Notes: generated from the sequence alone by a model not told the origin. Shown: positions 1-8,479, numbered from the stretch's first letter. The stretch: 62,110 nucleotides of DNA from Candidatus Aquicultor sp. (GCA_036504445.1 DASXVE010000014.1:1-62110); one strand, 5' to 3'. Program-made: numbers and translations.

Positions 1-105
1 GCCATCATTGCCACGGCAAAAAAGCTGCTTGGTATTATCTACCAGACCCTGAAGAACAAGTGGGTCTTTGAGGATTTCAGCAACTTTGTGCTGAGATCGA
101 CATAA
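1..105 (+). CDS. C-terminal end of a possible IS110-type transposase (5' part outside window)
   Basis: The first 35 codons are open from the window edge and stop at TAA 103-105. The peptide contains KKLLGIIYQTLKNKW followed by a short aromatic tail. That resembles the extreme C-terminus of IS110/IS1111-family DEDD transposases, where a helix of the type RKLL..IY..LK precedes the stop. Only the tail is visible, so neither catalytic residues nor the element's ends can be checked. If correct, an insertion sequence or its remnant borders the left edge. Unrelated helical proteins could also end this way. Confidence 0.4.
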   Translation, partial: AIIATAKKLLGIIYQTLKNKWVFEDFSNFVLRST

Positions 106-144
106 AAATGTAAGTTGGAGTAGATTTCTTTCATAGGAGGAAAT

Positions 145-342
145 ATGACTCTTGGCGAGACCGTAGTACTGTTTGTGGTATCTCTTATCGGCTTTGCGTG
201 GTTCACGTATATAAGGCTAAACCGAGGGCTTGAATTACCGGTTTGGTTGGCCCTCGGTTGGTTTATTTCGCTTGTAACGCTATTATCTTCCTGGTTTTAC
301 TTGCTTGGCCTGTTAAAGCCTTACTACACCATCCACGGTTAG
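145..342 (+). CDS. small two-helix membrane protein, unknown function
   Basis: A 65-residue protein with an excellent ribosome site (TAGGAGG about 5 nt before ATG 145). It has two predicted membrane helices: residues 5-22 (very hydrophobic, ending in WFTYIRL) and about 31-55. A short basic/polar loop (NRGLE) lies between them, and the protein ends shortly after the second helix. I recognise no family. It stands alone between the transposase tail and the convergent sod gene. The strong Shine-Dalgarno and clean hydrophobic pattern make it likely real. Confidence 0.6.
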   Translation: MTLGETVVLFVVSLIGFAWFTYIRLNRGLELPVWLALGWFISLVTLLSSWFYLLGLLKPYYTIHG

Positions 343-374
343 GCGTTAGAGGCCTCGCTCATATATAGCTCCAA

Positions 375-998
375 CTAAGCGGCTCTTCGCGTCTGCTGCC
401 GGCGCGTCTCGATATCATACAGCTGAATTACGTTGTTTACATAATCCCAGTCGGCCGCGTTCATAAACGCATCTACATATGCTTTGCGATTCGTTCCGTA
501 ATCAATGAAATAGGCATGCTCATATACATCGAGAATAAAAAGCGGTATTGCGTTGAAGATATCCCCGATATTATGCGCATCGAGCGAATAATTGTGAACC
601 GTATTCCAGTTGAGATCGTAAGCTAGAACAACCCAACCTCTGGCGCTCATGCCCGCCGACGTAAAGTCTTGTTTCCAGCTGTCAAACGAACCGTAATCCT
701 CATCAATAAAGTTAAGGATCGGGCCGCTTGCTTGCCCGTTTCCGCCAAGATTTGCGAAGTAACCTTCATGAAGCTTGACGGCGTTAACGGCGAACGTTTC
801 TTCAATCTTTAGCTCTCGCACCATACTGAACGTGGCGTTAGTATCACTCCAATCAACGCTTTTCAGCTTTTGCCGGATTTCGTTTACTTTCTTCACGTAG
901 CCTTCGTATAGCACATCGTGGTGCTGTTTGAGTTGGTTCTCTGAGAGGCCGGGAAGGCTTTTATAGGGCAGTGGTTTTGGTTCGAGATTCGGAATCAT
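375..998 (-). CDS. iron/manganese superoxide dismutase, atypical subfamily
   Basis: A 207-residue Fe/Mn superoxide dismutase, expected to convert superoxide to O2 and H2O2 in the cytoplasm. The N-terminal helical hairpin carries the first metal-ligand His in the motif LKQHHDVLYEGYV. A second His lies in KLHEGYF, and the last two ligands are in DVYEHAYFIDYG. Two usual active-site features differ. The His that normally follows four residues after the first ligand (as in HHxKHH) is Leu, and the usual DVWEHAYY Trp is Tyr. The conserved gateway Tyr is kept in EGYV. Two adjacent ATGs (1001, 998) follow AAGGAGG; the second has the better spacing. The flavin reductase gene lies just upstream on the same strand, so the two may be co-transcribed. 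Confidence 0.85.
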   Translation of the reverse strand: MIPNLEPKPLPYKSLPGLSENQLKQHHDVLYEGYVKKVNEIRQKLKSVDWSDTNATFSMVRELKIEETFAVNAVKLHEGYFANLGGNGQASGPILNFIDEDYGSFDSWKQDFTSAGMSARGWVVLAYDLNWNTVHNYSLDAHNIGDIFNAIPLFILDVYEHAYFIDYGTNRKAYVDAFMNAADWDYVNNVIQLYDIETRRQQTRRAA

Positions 999-1093
999 CA
1001 TTGTCCTCCTTAAGAAGTCGAAATGTCGATTCTGATTTTGCCCGTCGCCCATATCTACCAAACAAAAAGCCCCGGCATGATGCCTCACTACAG

Positions 1094-1612
1094 TTAAACT
1101 TTGCCGATTTCGTTACCGATCGTACAGTAATGCCCGTGATACAGATAGAGCGGCTCCTTGTCTTCGGTCTCACATTCATGGTAAGCAACCACTCTGCCGA
1201 CATAGAGGGAGTGGTTGCCTAAATCGACGGTTTTCTCTACGCGGCATTCAAGCACTGTGTGGGCATCATGAACGAGCGGCGCTTGTATTACTTCAGCCTG
1301 TTCGGTATCTATATTGAACTCCGCAAATTTATCGATTCTATTACCGGTCGACATGCCGACATTCTTCGCAAGATCAATCAAATCGGGGCCGATTATATTG
1401 ATAGCAAACTCACCGCTTTGCTCGATAAGCGAGCGCGTATGCGAGTGGTGGCTCAGCGAAACTGCCGTAAGCGGAGGGTTAAACGATATTCCGGCAACCA
1501 TGTTTATCGTCATAATTCCTGCGTGCCCTTCATGCGCAGCCGTAATTAAAACGACCGGACTGCCTATTGCCCCCATTGCCTTGCGATCCGTAAACTTTCC
1601 CAATACCGGCAC
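1094..1612 (-). CDS. flavin reductase-like FMN-binding protein
   Basis: A 172-residue protein of the flavin reductase-like domain family (split-barrel FMN-binding fold). The N-terminal strand PVVLITA, the GIMTINMVAGISFNPPLTAVSL stretch (read around residues 30-53) and SHTRSLIEQSGEFAINI are typical of this family. Members reduce FMN with NAD(P)H or act as electron-transfer flavoproteins. The start is GTG at 1612. The gene reads toward sod, with about 95 bp to the sod start, and a shared oxidative-stress role is plausible but inferred. A second member of the family is at 56514-57092. The exact substrate cannot be read from sequence. Confidence 0.8.
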   Translation of the reverse strand: MPVLGKFTDRKAMGAIGSPVVLITAAHEGHAGIMTINMVAGISFNPPLTAVSLSHHSHTRSLIEQSGEFAINIIGPDLIDLAKNVGMSTGNRIDKFAEFNIDTEQAEVIQAPLVHDAHTVLECRVEKTVDLGNHSLYVGRVVAYHECETEDKEPLYLYHGHYCTIGNEIGKV

Positions 1613-1788
1613 CTCACACGTTTACTTTTGTTTATAATGCCCCATTGCGCTTGCTGCTATCGCTATACTACCGCATTTATTGCAAGCTAAAAAACCGGTT
1701 ACTATTTTCGTAGCTCGGGCACGCTTAGGATTCAGCTGCGGCTAATCCCAAAACAGCGACCGCATTCGCAGGTATCATTATGGGTATA

Positions 1789-1817
1789 TTGCCTACAATC
1801 AGGCTTTTAGCTACTAT
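1789..1817 (+). promoter_or_regulatory. possible sigma-A promoter of the thiamine operon
   Basis: TTGCCT (1789-1794), a 17-bp spacer and TACTAT (1812-1817) lie just upstream of the TPP riboswitch. They would start the transcript about 15-20 nt before the aptamer. The match is only moderate. Confidence 0.3.
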
Positions 1818-1842
1818 AAACATAAGTTGACAATAAAATACC

Positions 1843-1950
1843 GTCGCGGGAGCTGCTGTGTGGCGGCTGAGAGGCGAGGAGCAACCTCGCGACCGTTTGA
1901 ACCTGAAAGCCGAAAGCTACTGGATAATGCCAGCGAAGGGAATTATTACG
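1843..1950 (+). promoter_or_regulatory. TPP riboswitch (THI element)
   Basis: This is a thiamine-pyrophosphate aptamer. The signature blocks occur in order: GGGAG in the 5' strand, GGCTGAGAGG at 1863-1874, GACCGTTTGAACCTGA at 1891-1906, and CTGGATAATGCCAGCG at 1920-1935, ending in AAGGGA. A GC-rich variable helix occupies about 1870-1892. It lies immediately upstream of thiM and is followed by an intrinsic terminator hairpin. This indicates that TPP binding ends transcription of the thiM-thiE-thiC-thiL operon early. Confidence 0.95.
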
Positions 1951-1955
1951 AATGC

Positions 1956-1984
1956 AAGCCGTACCTTTCTGGTATGGCTTTTTA
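1956..1984 (+). terminator. riboswitch expression-platform terminator
   Basis: The stem AAGCCGTACC / GGTATGGCTT (one G-T pair) with loop TTTCT is followed by a short T run. It sits directly after the THI element and 60 bp before the thiM start, so it is most likely the TPP-dependent attenuator. Confidence 0.85.
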
Positions 1985-2042
1985 TATTCATAAAAAGAGC
2001 GTATATGCATCAATAGAGAACAATGTGTGAAGAGGAGAGTAA

Positions 2043-2867
2043 ATGAATCCTGTAGTCAACGCTATTGCAAGCGACCTCTCTAAAATTAGAGAAAATAAGC
2101 CGCTCATACACCACATAACGAATTTTGTTGTGATGAATGAGACGGCCAACGCAACGCTGTGTATAGGAGCGCTTCCCGTTATGGCGCACGCGAAAGAAGA
2201 AGTGGAAGAGATGGTATGTTTTGCGAGCGCTCTTTTACTTAATATCGGCACGCTCACACCCGAGCTGATAGATTCGATGGTGCTGGCCGGTAAAAAGGCT
2301 AATGAGCTCGGCGTTCCGATAGTGTTTGATCCGGTCGGGGCAGGCGCGACGGCGTTGCGCACCGATGCGTGCAAACGGATATTGAATGAACTCGATATCG
2401 CAATCATCAGGGGGAACAGCGCTGAGATCGGCATCCTTGCCGGGGCCGGCGGCGAGATCAAAGGCGTCGAGGCGATAGGCACGATCAACGGCATGGCCGA
2501 GATCGCTCAAGCATTTGCAGCCGCGAACAACTTTACCGTAAGCGTAACCGGCGCCACCGATATCGTTACCGATGGCATGCGAGTCGCCTTGATTAAAAAC
2601 GGTGATCCGATTATGGCGACAGTCACAGGTACAGGTTGCATCTCGACTACCATAACGGCGGCGTTTGCTGCGGTACAAAATGATACGTTTTTGGCGGCTA
2701 CCGGCGCGCTCGTCGCCTATGGTATCGCCGGCGAGAATGCGGCTCGCGTGTCTGGTGAAAAGCCGGGCACATTTCATGCGTGCCTTTACGATGCTCTCTA
2801 CGAGCTTTCTCCGGAAGATATTATAAGGGGTGCAAAAGTTGAAGTCATCCAACCGGTCTCGGCTTAG
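2043..2867 (+). CDS. thiM: hydroxyethylthiazole kinase ThiM
   Basis: A 274-residue ribokinase-fold enzyme that phosphorylates the thiazole alcohol (THZ) to THZ-P in thiamine salvage. The N-terminus has the substrate-binding HHITNFVVMNETANA segment (around residues 23-37). FDPVGAGATALR is the metal/phosphate region, and VTGTGCISTT near residue 200 carries the catalytic Cys of the family. Length is normal. ATG 2043 follows GAGGAG. It is the first gene behind the TPP riboswitch, and its end overlaps thiE. Its position ahead of thiE means the salvaged THZ-P is passed directly to thiamine phosphate synthase. Confidence 0.95.
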   Translation: MNPVVNAIASDLSKIRENKPLIHHITNFVVMNETANATLCIGALPVMAHAKEEVEEMVCFASALLLNIGTLTPELIDSMVLAGKKANELGVPIVFDPVGAGATALRTDACKRILNELDIAIIRGNSAEIGILAGAGGEIKGVEAIGTINGMAEIAQAFAAANNFTVSVTGATDIVTDGMRVALIKNGDPIMATVTGTGCISTTITAAFAAVQNDTFLAATGALVAYGIAGENAARVSGEKPGTFHACLYDALYELSPEDIIRGAKVEVIQPVSA

Positions 2868-3489
2868 TGCGTATCTGGGCCTCTATATGGTAACTACGGA
2901 ATCGCCCGGCAGAACTCACATAGAGGTAGCCCAGGCCGCCCTAGAAGGCGGGGCGAAGGTTATCCAGTACCGGGACAAGAACGCCTCATCAAGAACGCTG
3001 TATGAGCGGGCTCGTGAGCTGCGAAAGATTACACGGGAAGCGGGGGTGCTTCTGATAATTAACGATCGCCTCGACATCGCGCTCGCCGTAGGAGCCGACG
3101 GAGTGCATCTGGGGAAAGATGATATGCCGTTCGAATCAGCCCGCGAAATAATGGGCGCTTCATATATTATCGGTATTTCGGCAACAAATTATGAGGAAGC
3201 CGCCGCCGCGCAAGGGGCTGATTACATCGGGCTCGGTCCCATCTATCCGACGCCGAGCAAAGACGACGCTGCGGAGCCCATAGGTTTACAGGGGCTTAAC
3301 CGTACGAGGTCATCGGTATCGGTGCCCATAGTTGCGATTGGTGGAATTACCGCTGATAATGTTGAAGAGATTATAACCGCAGGCGCAGATGGTGTGGCGT
3401 TGATCTCTGCTGTCGCTTCGGCACAGGATATGGTGCATGCAGCCCAAACGCTTACACATTTAATAGAGCGGGCTAAGTCTCGCAGATAG
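2839..3489 (+). CDS. thiE: thiamine-phosphate synthase ThiE
   Basis: A TIM-barrel enzyme of about 216 residues that joins HMP-PP and THZ-P to give thiamine phosphate. Recognisable blocks are VIQYRDKN, LLIINDRLDIALAVGADGVHLG, IIGISATNYEEA, YIGLGPIYPTPSK and the C-terminal phosphate-binding VPIVAIGGI and GVALISA. The start is probably TTG 2839, 8 nt after AAGGGG; GTG 2830 is an in-frame alternative that would lie inside that ribosome site. The gene overlaps the end of thiM by 29 nt, suggesting translational coupling. thiC follows after a 15-nt gap. Confidence 0.93.
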   Translation: MKSSNRSRLSAYLGLYMVTTESPGRTHIEVAQAALEGGAKVIQYRDKNASSRTLYERARELRKITREAGVLLIINDRLDIALAVGADGVHLGKDDMPFESAREIMGASYIIGISATNYEEAAAAQGADYIGLGPIYPTPSKDDAAEPIGLQGLNRTRSSVSVPIVAIGGITADNVEEIITAGADGVALISAVASAQDMVHAAQTLTHLIERAKSRR

Positions 3490-3504
3490 TGAGGATAATA
3501 CAGT

Positions 3505-4806
3505 ATGGCAACGATTATCGAGAAAATAAAAAAAGCCGAAGCAGTGAAGGCGATCGAACAGGTATGCCTGGATGAGGGTATCGAGTTCGACGCTCTGGTT
3601 AGCGGGATGCTCGACGGCACAATCGTCATACCACATAACGTGAACAGGCATAACACGCGGGCGGTTGGAGTAGGCGCGGGCCTCCGCACCAAGGTTAATG
3701 CAAATATCGGCACATCAGACGAATACCCGTATTTAGAGGAGGAACTTACCAAGCTCGATGTGGCGATAAAAGCGGGCGCCGATGCGGTTATGGACTTAAG
3801 TACGGGCGGACCTCTCGTCGAAATTCGCAACAAGATCCTTGAGCGATGCCCGCTGCCCTTGGGAACGGTACCGATTTACCAGGCCGCGGTTATGGCTAAA
3901 GAGCGTTACGGCAGCATTGTCGAAATGACGGATGATGACATGTTTGATGTAATCGAGACCCAGGCGAAAGAAGGCGTCGATTTCGTGACCATTCACGCCG
4001 GGATTACCTGGAGGACGCTTGCCGCTCTACAAACGCAAGGTCGAGTAACCGACATTGTGAGCCGTGGTGGGGCGCTTACCGTTGGTTGGATGATACATAA
4101 CGAGCGTGAGAACCCGCTTTATGCGCAGTACGAAAGGTTACTCGATATATGCCGGGATCATGACGTAACGATCAGCCTCGGCGACGGCTTGCGCCCGGGC
4201 TGCCTAGCCGACGCATCCGATAGAGCACAGATACAAGAACTTATCGTTCTCGGCGAATTGGTCGACCGGGCGCGTGCCGCCGACGTTCAGGTTATGGTTG
4301 AAGGGCCGGGCCACATGCCGTTTAACCAAATCACCGCGAATATGCGGATGGAAAAAGAGCTTTGCAGCGGTGCACCGTTTTATGTTTTAGGTCCGCTCGT
4401 TACCGATGTCGCACCGGGTTACGACCACATAACATCGGCTATCGGCGGCACTATGGCTGCGGTTTCAGGCGCCGATTTTCTCTGCTATGTAACACCGCGC
4501 GAGCATCTGGGGTTGCCGACAGCGCAAGACGTGCACGACGGCGTCATCGCGTCTCGCATAGCGGCCCATGCGGCAGATATCGTAAAGGGAATCAGGGGTG
4601 CGGCCGATTGGGACCTGTCGATGGCCAAAGCGCGAAAAGCGCTCGATTGGGATGAGCAAATCCGCCTATCCATCGATCCGGAGAAAGCGGAACGAGCACG
4701 TGCCGAGCGTAAGATAAAAGACGTTGAGGGATGCACAATGTGCGGCGATTTTTGCGCCATGAAAGTGGTTGCCGAATATCTCGGCACGAGCGTAGAGAAG
4801 TGCTAA
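3505..4806 (+). CDS. thiC: phosphomethylpyrimidine synthase ThiC
   Basis: A 433-residue radical SAM enzyme that rearranges 5-aminoimidazole ribotide into HMP-P, the pyrimidine half of thiamine. The TIM-barrel core is clear, with DLSTGG (about 93-98), [32 protein letters not shown] and [15 protein letters not shown]. The C-terminal cluster motif C-T-M-C-G-D-F-C is intact for binding the 4Fe-4S cluster. It is the short form, without the N-terminal extension of plant and enterobacterial ThiC. It lies inside the riboswitch-controlled operon, and thiL starts on the stop codon (TAATG). Confidence 0.96.
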   Translation: MATIIEKIKKAEAVKAIEQVCLDEGIEFDALVSGMLDGTIVIPHNVNRHNTRAVGVGAGLRTKVNANIGTSDEYPYLEEELTKLDVAIKAGADAVMDLSTGGPLVEIRNKILERCPLPLGTVPIYQAAVMAKERYGSIVEMTDDDMFDVIETQAKEGVDFVTIHAGITWRTLAALQTQGRVTDIVSRGGALTVGWMIHNERENPLYAQYERLLDICRDHDVTISLGDGLRPGCLADASDRAQIQELIVLGELVDRARAADVQVMVEGPGHMPFNQITANMRMEKELCSGAPFYVLGPLVTDVAPGYDHITSAIGGTMAAVSGADFLCYVTPREHLGLPTAQDVHDGVIASRIAAHAADIVKGIRGAADWDLSMAKARKALDWDEQIRLSIDPEKAERARAERKIKDVEGCTMCGDFCAMKVVAEYLGTSVEKC

Positions 4807-5804
4807 TGAAAGTAAAAGACATCGGCGAGTTTGGGTTAATAGAGCGAATAGCGGCGATTGTCGAGTACGCGGACGAGCGTGTTATCGTAACAATCGGTGA
4901 TGACACCGCGGTCGTCCGACCGACCCGGTTGGATTACACGCTGCTTACGACCGATTTGTTGGTCGAAGACGTTCATTTTGTTATCGACAAGATAACTCCG
5001 TGGCAGCTTGGCTATAAGTCAATCGCCGTTAATGTGAGCGATATTGCAAGTATGGGCGGCCTGCCTAGCTACTGCGTTGTTTCACTGGCGGTTCATCCCG
5101 AAACCGATGTTGCGTTCATTGAGGATATGTACCGCGGGATGGCCGATATCTCGCGCAAATACGGCATCCGTATCGTCGGCGGCGACGTCACCAAAGCGGA
5201 TAAGCTCGTGGTTAACATCGCCCTTGTCGGGGAGGTCGAAGCCGAAAACCTATGCCTAAGAAGCGACGCGCAAGTCGGCGACCTAATTATGGTCACGGGC
5301 GAACTCGGCGCCTCGGCGGCGGGGCTGCGCCTTATCCTCAACAATGATTTGCGAACAAAAGTAAAACGGACGGCCGATCTTTTGCGCGCTCATAATGTGC
5401 CGGAACCGCGTGTTGCAGCCGGTCGCGCGCTGGCGCAAGCAGGGGTCGATGCGATGGAGGATATAAGCGACGGTCTTGCCGGTGAGGTGCGCCACATATG
5501 CGAGGCAAGTGATGTAGGCGCCCGGCTTTATTTAAACAAAATACCGATTGGCGGCGGCGTTGCACAAGTTGCCGAGTTGACAGGCGAGCGCGCCGTTGAC
5601 CTTGCTCTATTCGGCGGCGAGGATTATGAACTTATCTTTACCGTGCCGCAGGAGCTGCAAGAGAGCATCGAGCAGGTTATGCAAAGCATACAAGAGAAGG
5701 TATCGGTTGTCGGTGAGACCACGGATACCGGCAACGGCATAACGATTGTCGACTGGTCGGGTATGGAGCAACCGCTCCCAATGGGCGGTTACACGCACTT
5801 CTAG
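4806..5804 (+). CDS. thiL: thiamine-monophosphate kinase ThiL
   Basis: A 332-residue member of the AIRS/PurM fold that converts thiamine phosphate to the active cofactor TPP. Key motifs are IGDDTAVV (N-terminal, ATP/Mg), TTDLLVEDVHF, IASMGG, RIVGGDVTKAD and the C-terminal FGGEDYELIFTV. ATG 4806 overlaps the thiC stop by one base (TAATG), so translation is coupled. It completes the route inside the operon: THZ-P and HMP in, TPP out. Its last bases carry the thiD promoter. Confidence 0.94.
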   Translation: MKVKDIGEFGLIERIAAIVEYADERVIVTIGDDTAVVRPTRLDYTLLTTDLLVEDVHFVIDKITPWQLGYKSIAVNVSDIASMGGLPSYCVVSLAVHPETDVAFIEDMYRGMADISRKYGIRIVGGDVTKADKLVVNIALVGEVEAENLCLRSDAQVGDLIMVTGELGASAAGLRLILNNDLRTKVKRTADLLRAHNVPEPRVAAGRALAQAGVDAMEDISDGLAGEVRHICEASDVGARLYLNKIPIGGGVAQVAELTGERAVDLALFGGEDYELIFTVPQELQESIEQVMQSIQEKVSVVGETTDTGNGITIVDWSGMEQPLPMGGYTHF

Positions 5805-5816
5805 TCCTGATATAAT
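5789..5816 (+). promoter_or_regulatory. probable extended -10 promoter for thiD
   Basis: TGATATAAT (TATAAT at 5811-5816) with the extended TG, and a weak -35 TTACAC at 5789-5794 (16-bp spacer), overlap the thiL end. They lie 35 bp ahead of the thiD start, so thiD may escape part of the riboswitch control. Confidence 0.55.
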
Positions 5817-5851
5817 AGCTATGTAAGATAGATATTACGAAGGCGGTTTGT

Positions 5852-6658
5852 ATGAATACAAGCGCTAAGAAAATAAAAAAGGTGCTCGCAATCGGCGGCT
5901 CCGACCCGAGCGGCGGCGGCGGTATCCAGGCCGATCTAAAAACGCTTAATGAACTAGGCGTATATCCGTATACGGCCATAACCGCAGTAACCGCGCAAAA
6001 CAGCACCGGTTTGACGACGAGCGGTGTATTAAAAGCGCCTGTCCTACGCGCACAACTCGATTCTGTGAGCGCTGACGGGCCGATCCAGGGCGTAAAAACC
6101 GGCATGCTGGGAAGCCCTGAGAACGTGCTCGAAGTGCTCGGCTTCATTAAGGACAACAGCATCGGCTTCTCGATAATTGACCCGGTTATGCGTGCGACCG
6201 ACGGCAATACTCTTACGAGCGATGCGGCTATCGCGGTGCTTAAGAAATGGCTGCTGCCGCACTGCTTTATGGTGACACCGAATCTTGAGGAAGCATCCAA
6301 GCTTACCGATATCGCCGTAACTACCGAGGATGATATGCTGCCGGCAGCGCAGGTATTAAAAGAAACCGGCGTACAATGGGTCCTGATTAAAGGCGGTCAT
6401 TTCGGCGGCGATGTGGCAATCGATGTGCTCTACGACGGCGAGACCTCATACCACTTTGAAGCCGAACGGCTCGGGGGACGCAACGTGCGGGGGACGGGAT
6501 GCATGCTGGCATCGGCTATCTGTGCCTATCTCGTGCTGGATTACGAACCATACGATGCCGTCAAGCAGGCTAAAGCATACGTCCATACAAAGATAAAAAC
6601 TGCCGTCGCTTTGGGCAAAGGTAGCCTACAGGCTACGCATTTTTGTGACAACGTATAA
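5852..6658 (+). CDS. thiD: hydroxymethylpyrimidine/phosphomethylpyrimidine kinase ThiD
   Basis: A 268-residue ribokinase-family enzyme that phosphorylates HMP and HMP-P to HMP-PP, the substrate of ThiE. The N-terminus has AIGGSDPSGGGGIQADLKT, the middle has QNSTG and GVKTGMLGS, and the C-terminal anion hole and catalytic region is VRGTGCMLASAI. Length is normal. The ribosome site AAGGCGG precedes ATG 5852. It follows thiL by 47 bp with its own apparent promoter. With thiM, thiE, thiC and thiL this gives HMP synthesis plus thiazole salvage; no thiG/thiS/thiH is in the window. Confidence 0.94.
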   Translation: MNTSAKKIKKVLAIGGSDPSGGGGIQADLKTLNELGVYPYTAITAVTAQNSTGLTTSGVLKAPVLRAQLDSVSADGPIQGVKTGMLGSPENVLEVLGFIKDNSIGFSIIDPVMRATDGNTLTSDAAIAVLKKWLLPHCFMVTPNLEEASKLTDIAVTTEDDMLPAAQVLKETGVQWVLIKGGHFGGDVAIDVLYDGETSYHFEAERLGGRNVRGTGCMLASAICAYLVLDYEPYDAVKQAKAYVHTKIKTAVALGKGSLQATHFCDNV

Positions 6659-6721
6659 GTGGCCGGCACGTAAGCGGCTATTAAATATCCGGCGCATATC
6701 AAGAGAACAGAAGGTGATAGT

Positions 6722-7276
6722 GTGAAAATCGGCCTCATAAGTGATACGCACGGCGATCTTACGGCATGGAAGAAAGCGCTTTCTCTCTTTGGGAAGATAG
6801 ATATTGCACTGCATGCGGGGGATATCTTAAGCAGCGGTCCGTTTAACCCGAGGAAGCCGTCATACAAGCCGGCTGAGCTTGCCGAAGCTATAAACTCAGC
6901 GTCGTTTCCTACAATCTTCGCTAAAGGCAACTGCGACGCCGAAATCGACACGTTCGCGATAGACTATCCGATTGAATCCCCATACGCCTTTGTGTTTATA
7001 GATGGTCTAAGAATCATGGTCACGCACGGCCATCACTATGGTGAGAAGGAACTTGCCGAGCTCGGCCGCCGGTACGGGCTCAACCTTATCGTCCGCGGGC
7101 ATTCGCACCTTCGCGGCATAAGCGCCGATAGGGATATTATGATGGTCAATCCTGGGAGCGCATCGCTTCCGAAAGGCGAGGATGAAACTCCGAGCGTTGG
7201 TATTATCGAAGGGCGATCAATAACGATCATCTCTCTAAACGACGGGATGGTAATCGAGTCCGCAGAGATCCCTTAA
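6722..7276 (+). CDS. YfcE-like metallophosphoesterase
   Basis: A 184-residue calcineurin-like phosphodiesterase of the YfcE/MJ0936 type, probably hydrolysing phosphodiesters with two metal ions. Metal-binding blocks are ISDTHGD (residues 6-12), HAGDI (about 36-40), KGNCD (around 67-71), VTHGHHYG and RGHSH. They all match the family, and GSASLPKG closes the fold. Start is GTG 6722 after AAGGTGATA. It lies 63 bp after thiD and may be read through, but a thiamine role is not implied. Natural substrate unknown. Confidence 0.88.
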   Translation: MKIGLISDTHGDLTAWKKALSLFGKIDIALHAGDILSSGPFNPRKPSYKPAELAEAINSASFPTIFAKGNCDAEIDTFAIDYPIESPYAFVFIDGLRIMVTHGHHYGEKELAELGRRYGLNLIVRGHSHLRGISADRDIMMVNPGSASLPKGEDETPSVGIIEGRSITIISLNDGMVIESAEIP

Positions 7277-7354
7277 AGCACCTGAAAACATCATGCAATA
7301 AACTGCGAGTATACCAAAGCAGCGCTTGTTCACACTAATTCTATCTTAACGCAA

Positions 7355-7384
7355 AAAGCCCAGGTTGTTGAGAACCTGGGCTTA
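7355..7384 (-). terminator. rpmB terminator
   Basis: The perfect stem AAGCCCAGGTT / AACCTGGGCTT (7356-7366 / 7373-7383) gives a T run when read on the minus strand, just after the rpmB stop. It also separates rpmB from the convergent phosphodiesterase gene. Confidence 0.85.
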
Positions 7385-7404
7385 CATATTAGTTTGCGTA
7401 AAAA

Positions 7405-7596
7405 CTAGACTGCCCGCGTTACCTTGTTAGCCTTCAAGCACTTTGTGCAAACATAAACATTCTTCGGCGAACCATCGATGATCGCGCGAATTTTCTGCAC
7501 GTTTGCGTTAAACCTTCTTGGGGTTAACCTGTGTGAGTGGCTAATATGATGACCGCTCATTGGGCCTTTTCCGCATACAGCACATTTCCTGGCCAT
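7405..7596 (-). CDS. rpmB: 50S ribosomal protein L28
   Basis: A 63-residue L28 of the zinc-binding form. KCAVCGKGP at the N-terminus and VCTKCLKANKV near the C-terminus give two CxxC pairs. Between them lie GHHISHSHRLTPRRFNANVQKI and a VYV strand. It binds 23S rRNA in the large subunit. On the minus strand a purine-rich AAAGAGGAGA site precedes ATG 7596. It stands alone as a monocistron with its own terminator. The window-scale neighbour fakA (at 8532) matches the common rpmB-yloV pairing of Gram-positive genomes, but here a ferritin-like gene lies between and rpmB points away. Confidence 0.97.
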   Translation of the reverse strand: MARKCAVCGKGPMSGHHISHSHRLTPRRFNANVQKIRAIIDGSPKNVYVCTKCLKANKVTRAV

Positions 7597-7763
7597 GTCG
7601 ATCTCCTCTTTAAAATAAATCCAACACCGAAAAATACTACCACTTATTTGGCTCTATGACAAGGCATAAACACCGCTTACTTGTTCCGTTTAACCGAATG
7701 TTGCCGGGGGTAATCTAGAAATTGTCAGTTTATATCCGATTCTAGAGAAAGGAGATGGCGGTT

Positions 7764-8258
7764 TTGAATACGCAGGAAATTATTGATCGCTTGAACTATC
7801 TGCGCAGCAAGGAACTTTTTGCTATTCAGCAGTATATGAACCACCACTATACGGTTGACGGCATGGATTTCACATCGATCCAAGACTTCGAAAAGAGTAT
7901 CGCAATAGTCGAAATGAATCATGCTGAGGCACTCGGTGAGAAGATAAATATGTTGGGTGGTGAGCCGATTACAAATCCGGCACAAGTAGAGCAAATGAAG
8001 GGTGCTAGCGTGATTACCAGCGATAATCCAAAGGAGATGTTAATGGCCGATCTCAACCTGGAGAGAGGCGCGATTCAGGATTATACGAATGCCATAAACG
8101 ATATCGGCGATAGCGATCCCGGTATCCACAAGATGCTGCAGGATATCCTGGCAGATGAAGAGGAGCACGCCGATACATTCTCGTCGTGGCTTAGCGAGAA
8201 ACCGGCATATCAGATTCCGACAGTCCAGCAACAGGGTATGCAGCGAGGCGCGGCTTAA
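7764..8258 (+). CDS. ferritin-like di-iron protein (bacterioferritin type)
   Basis: A 164-residue four-helix ferritin-like protein, probably storing iron or removing peroxide. Di-iron ligands fit SKELFAIQQYMNHHY (Glu of helix A), EMNHAEALGEKI (ExxH of helix B), LERGAIQDYTN (Glu of helix C) and DEEEHADTFSSWL (ExxH of helix D). An ATG at 7755 directly abuts AAAGGAG and leaves no spacer. The in-frame TTG at 7764 has a 9-nt spacing and is the better start. The protein ends in a Gln-rich tail. A terminator follows at 8353. The haem ligand Met typical of bacterioferritin cannot be assigned surely. Confidence 0.85.
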   Translation: MNTQEIIDRLNYLRSKELFAIQQYMNHHYTVDGMDFTSIQDFEKSIAIVEMNHAEALGEKINMLGGEPITNPAQVEQMKGASVITSDNPKEMLMADLNLERGAIQDYTNAINDIGDSDPGIHKMLQDILADEEEHADTFSSWLSEKPAYQIPTVQQQGMQRGAA

Positions 8259-8352
8259 GTTACGTTGCATAAGTGTGTGTTATATAACGCACCGGCATGT
8301 GGTGCATAGCACAAAGGGTGAATACTATTTTTTCGGCAGGACAAACGGTGAT

Positions 8353-8384
8353 AAAAGCGCTGCTAAAAGCGGCGCTTTTCTATT
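8353..8384 (+). terminator. terminator after the ferritin-like gene
   Basis: The stem AAAAGCGCTGCT / AGCGGCGCTTTT (8353-8364 / 8368-8379, one T-G pair) with loop AAA is followed by CTATTT. Confidence 0.75.
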
Positions 8385-8470
8385 TAAGCACACCCTAAAC
8401 AACCCAGCTCGAAGCCCGAACAACCGTGACATCCCTTAATTATTGATAACACTGGAAATCTCCCGAGTTA

Positions 8471-8479
8471 TGCTATAAT
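8471..8479 (+). promoter_or_regulatory. extended -10 promoter of fakA
   Basis: TGCTATAAT is an exact extended -10 element, 52 bp before the fakA GTG and downstream of the previous terminator. No good -35 is visible, as is usual for this class. Confidence 0.6.

Noticed and set aside
1807-2030. Open frames on both strands over the thiM leader
   Set aside because: They coincide with the TPP riboswitch and its terminator; composition follows the RNA structure, and there is no ribosome site.
2235-2852. Long minus-strand frame (205 codons) opposite thiM
   Set aside because: Antisense shadow of a certain gene; product is Arg/Cys-rich without domain features or a ribosome site.
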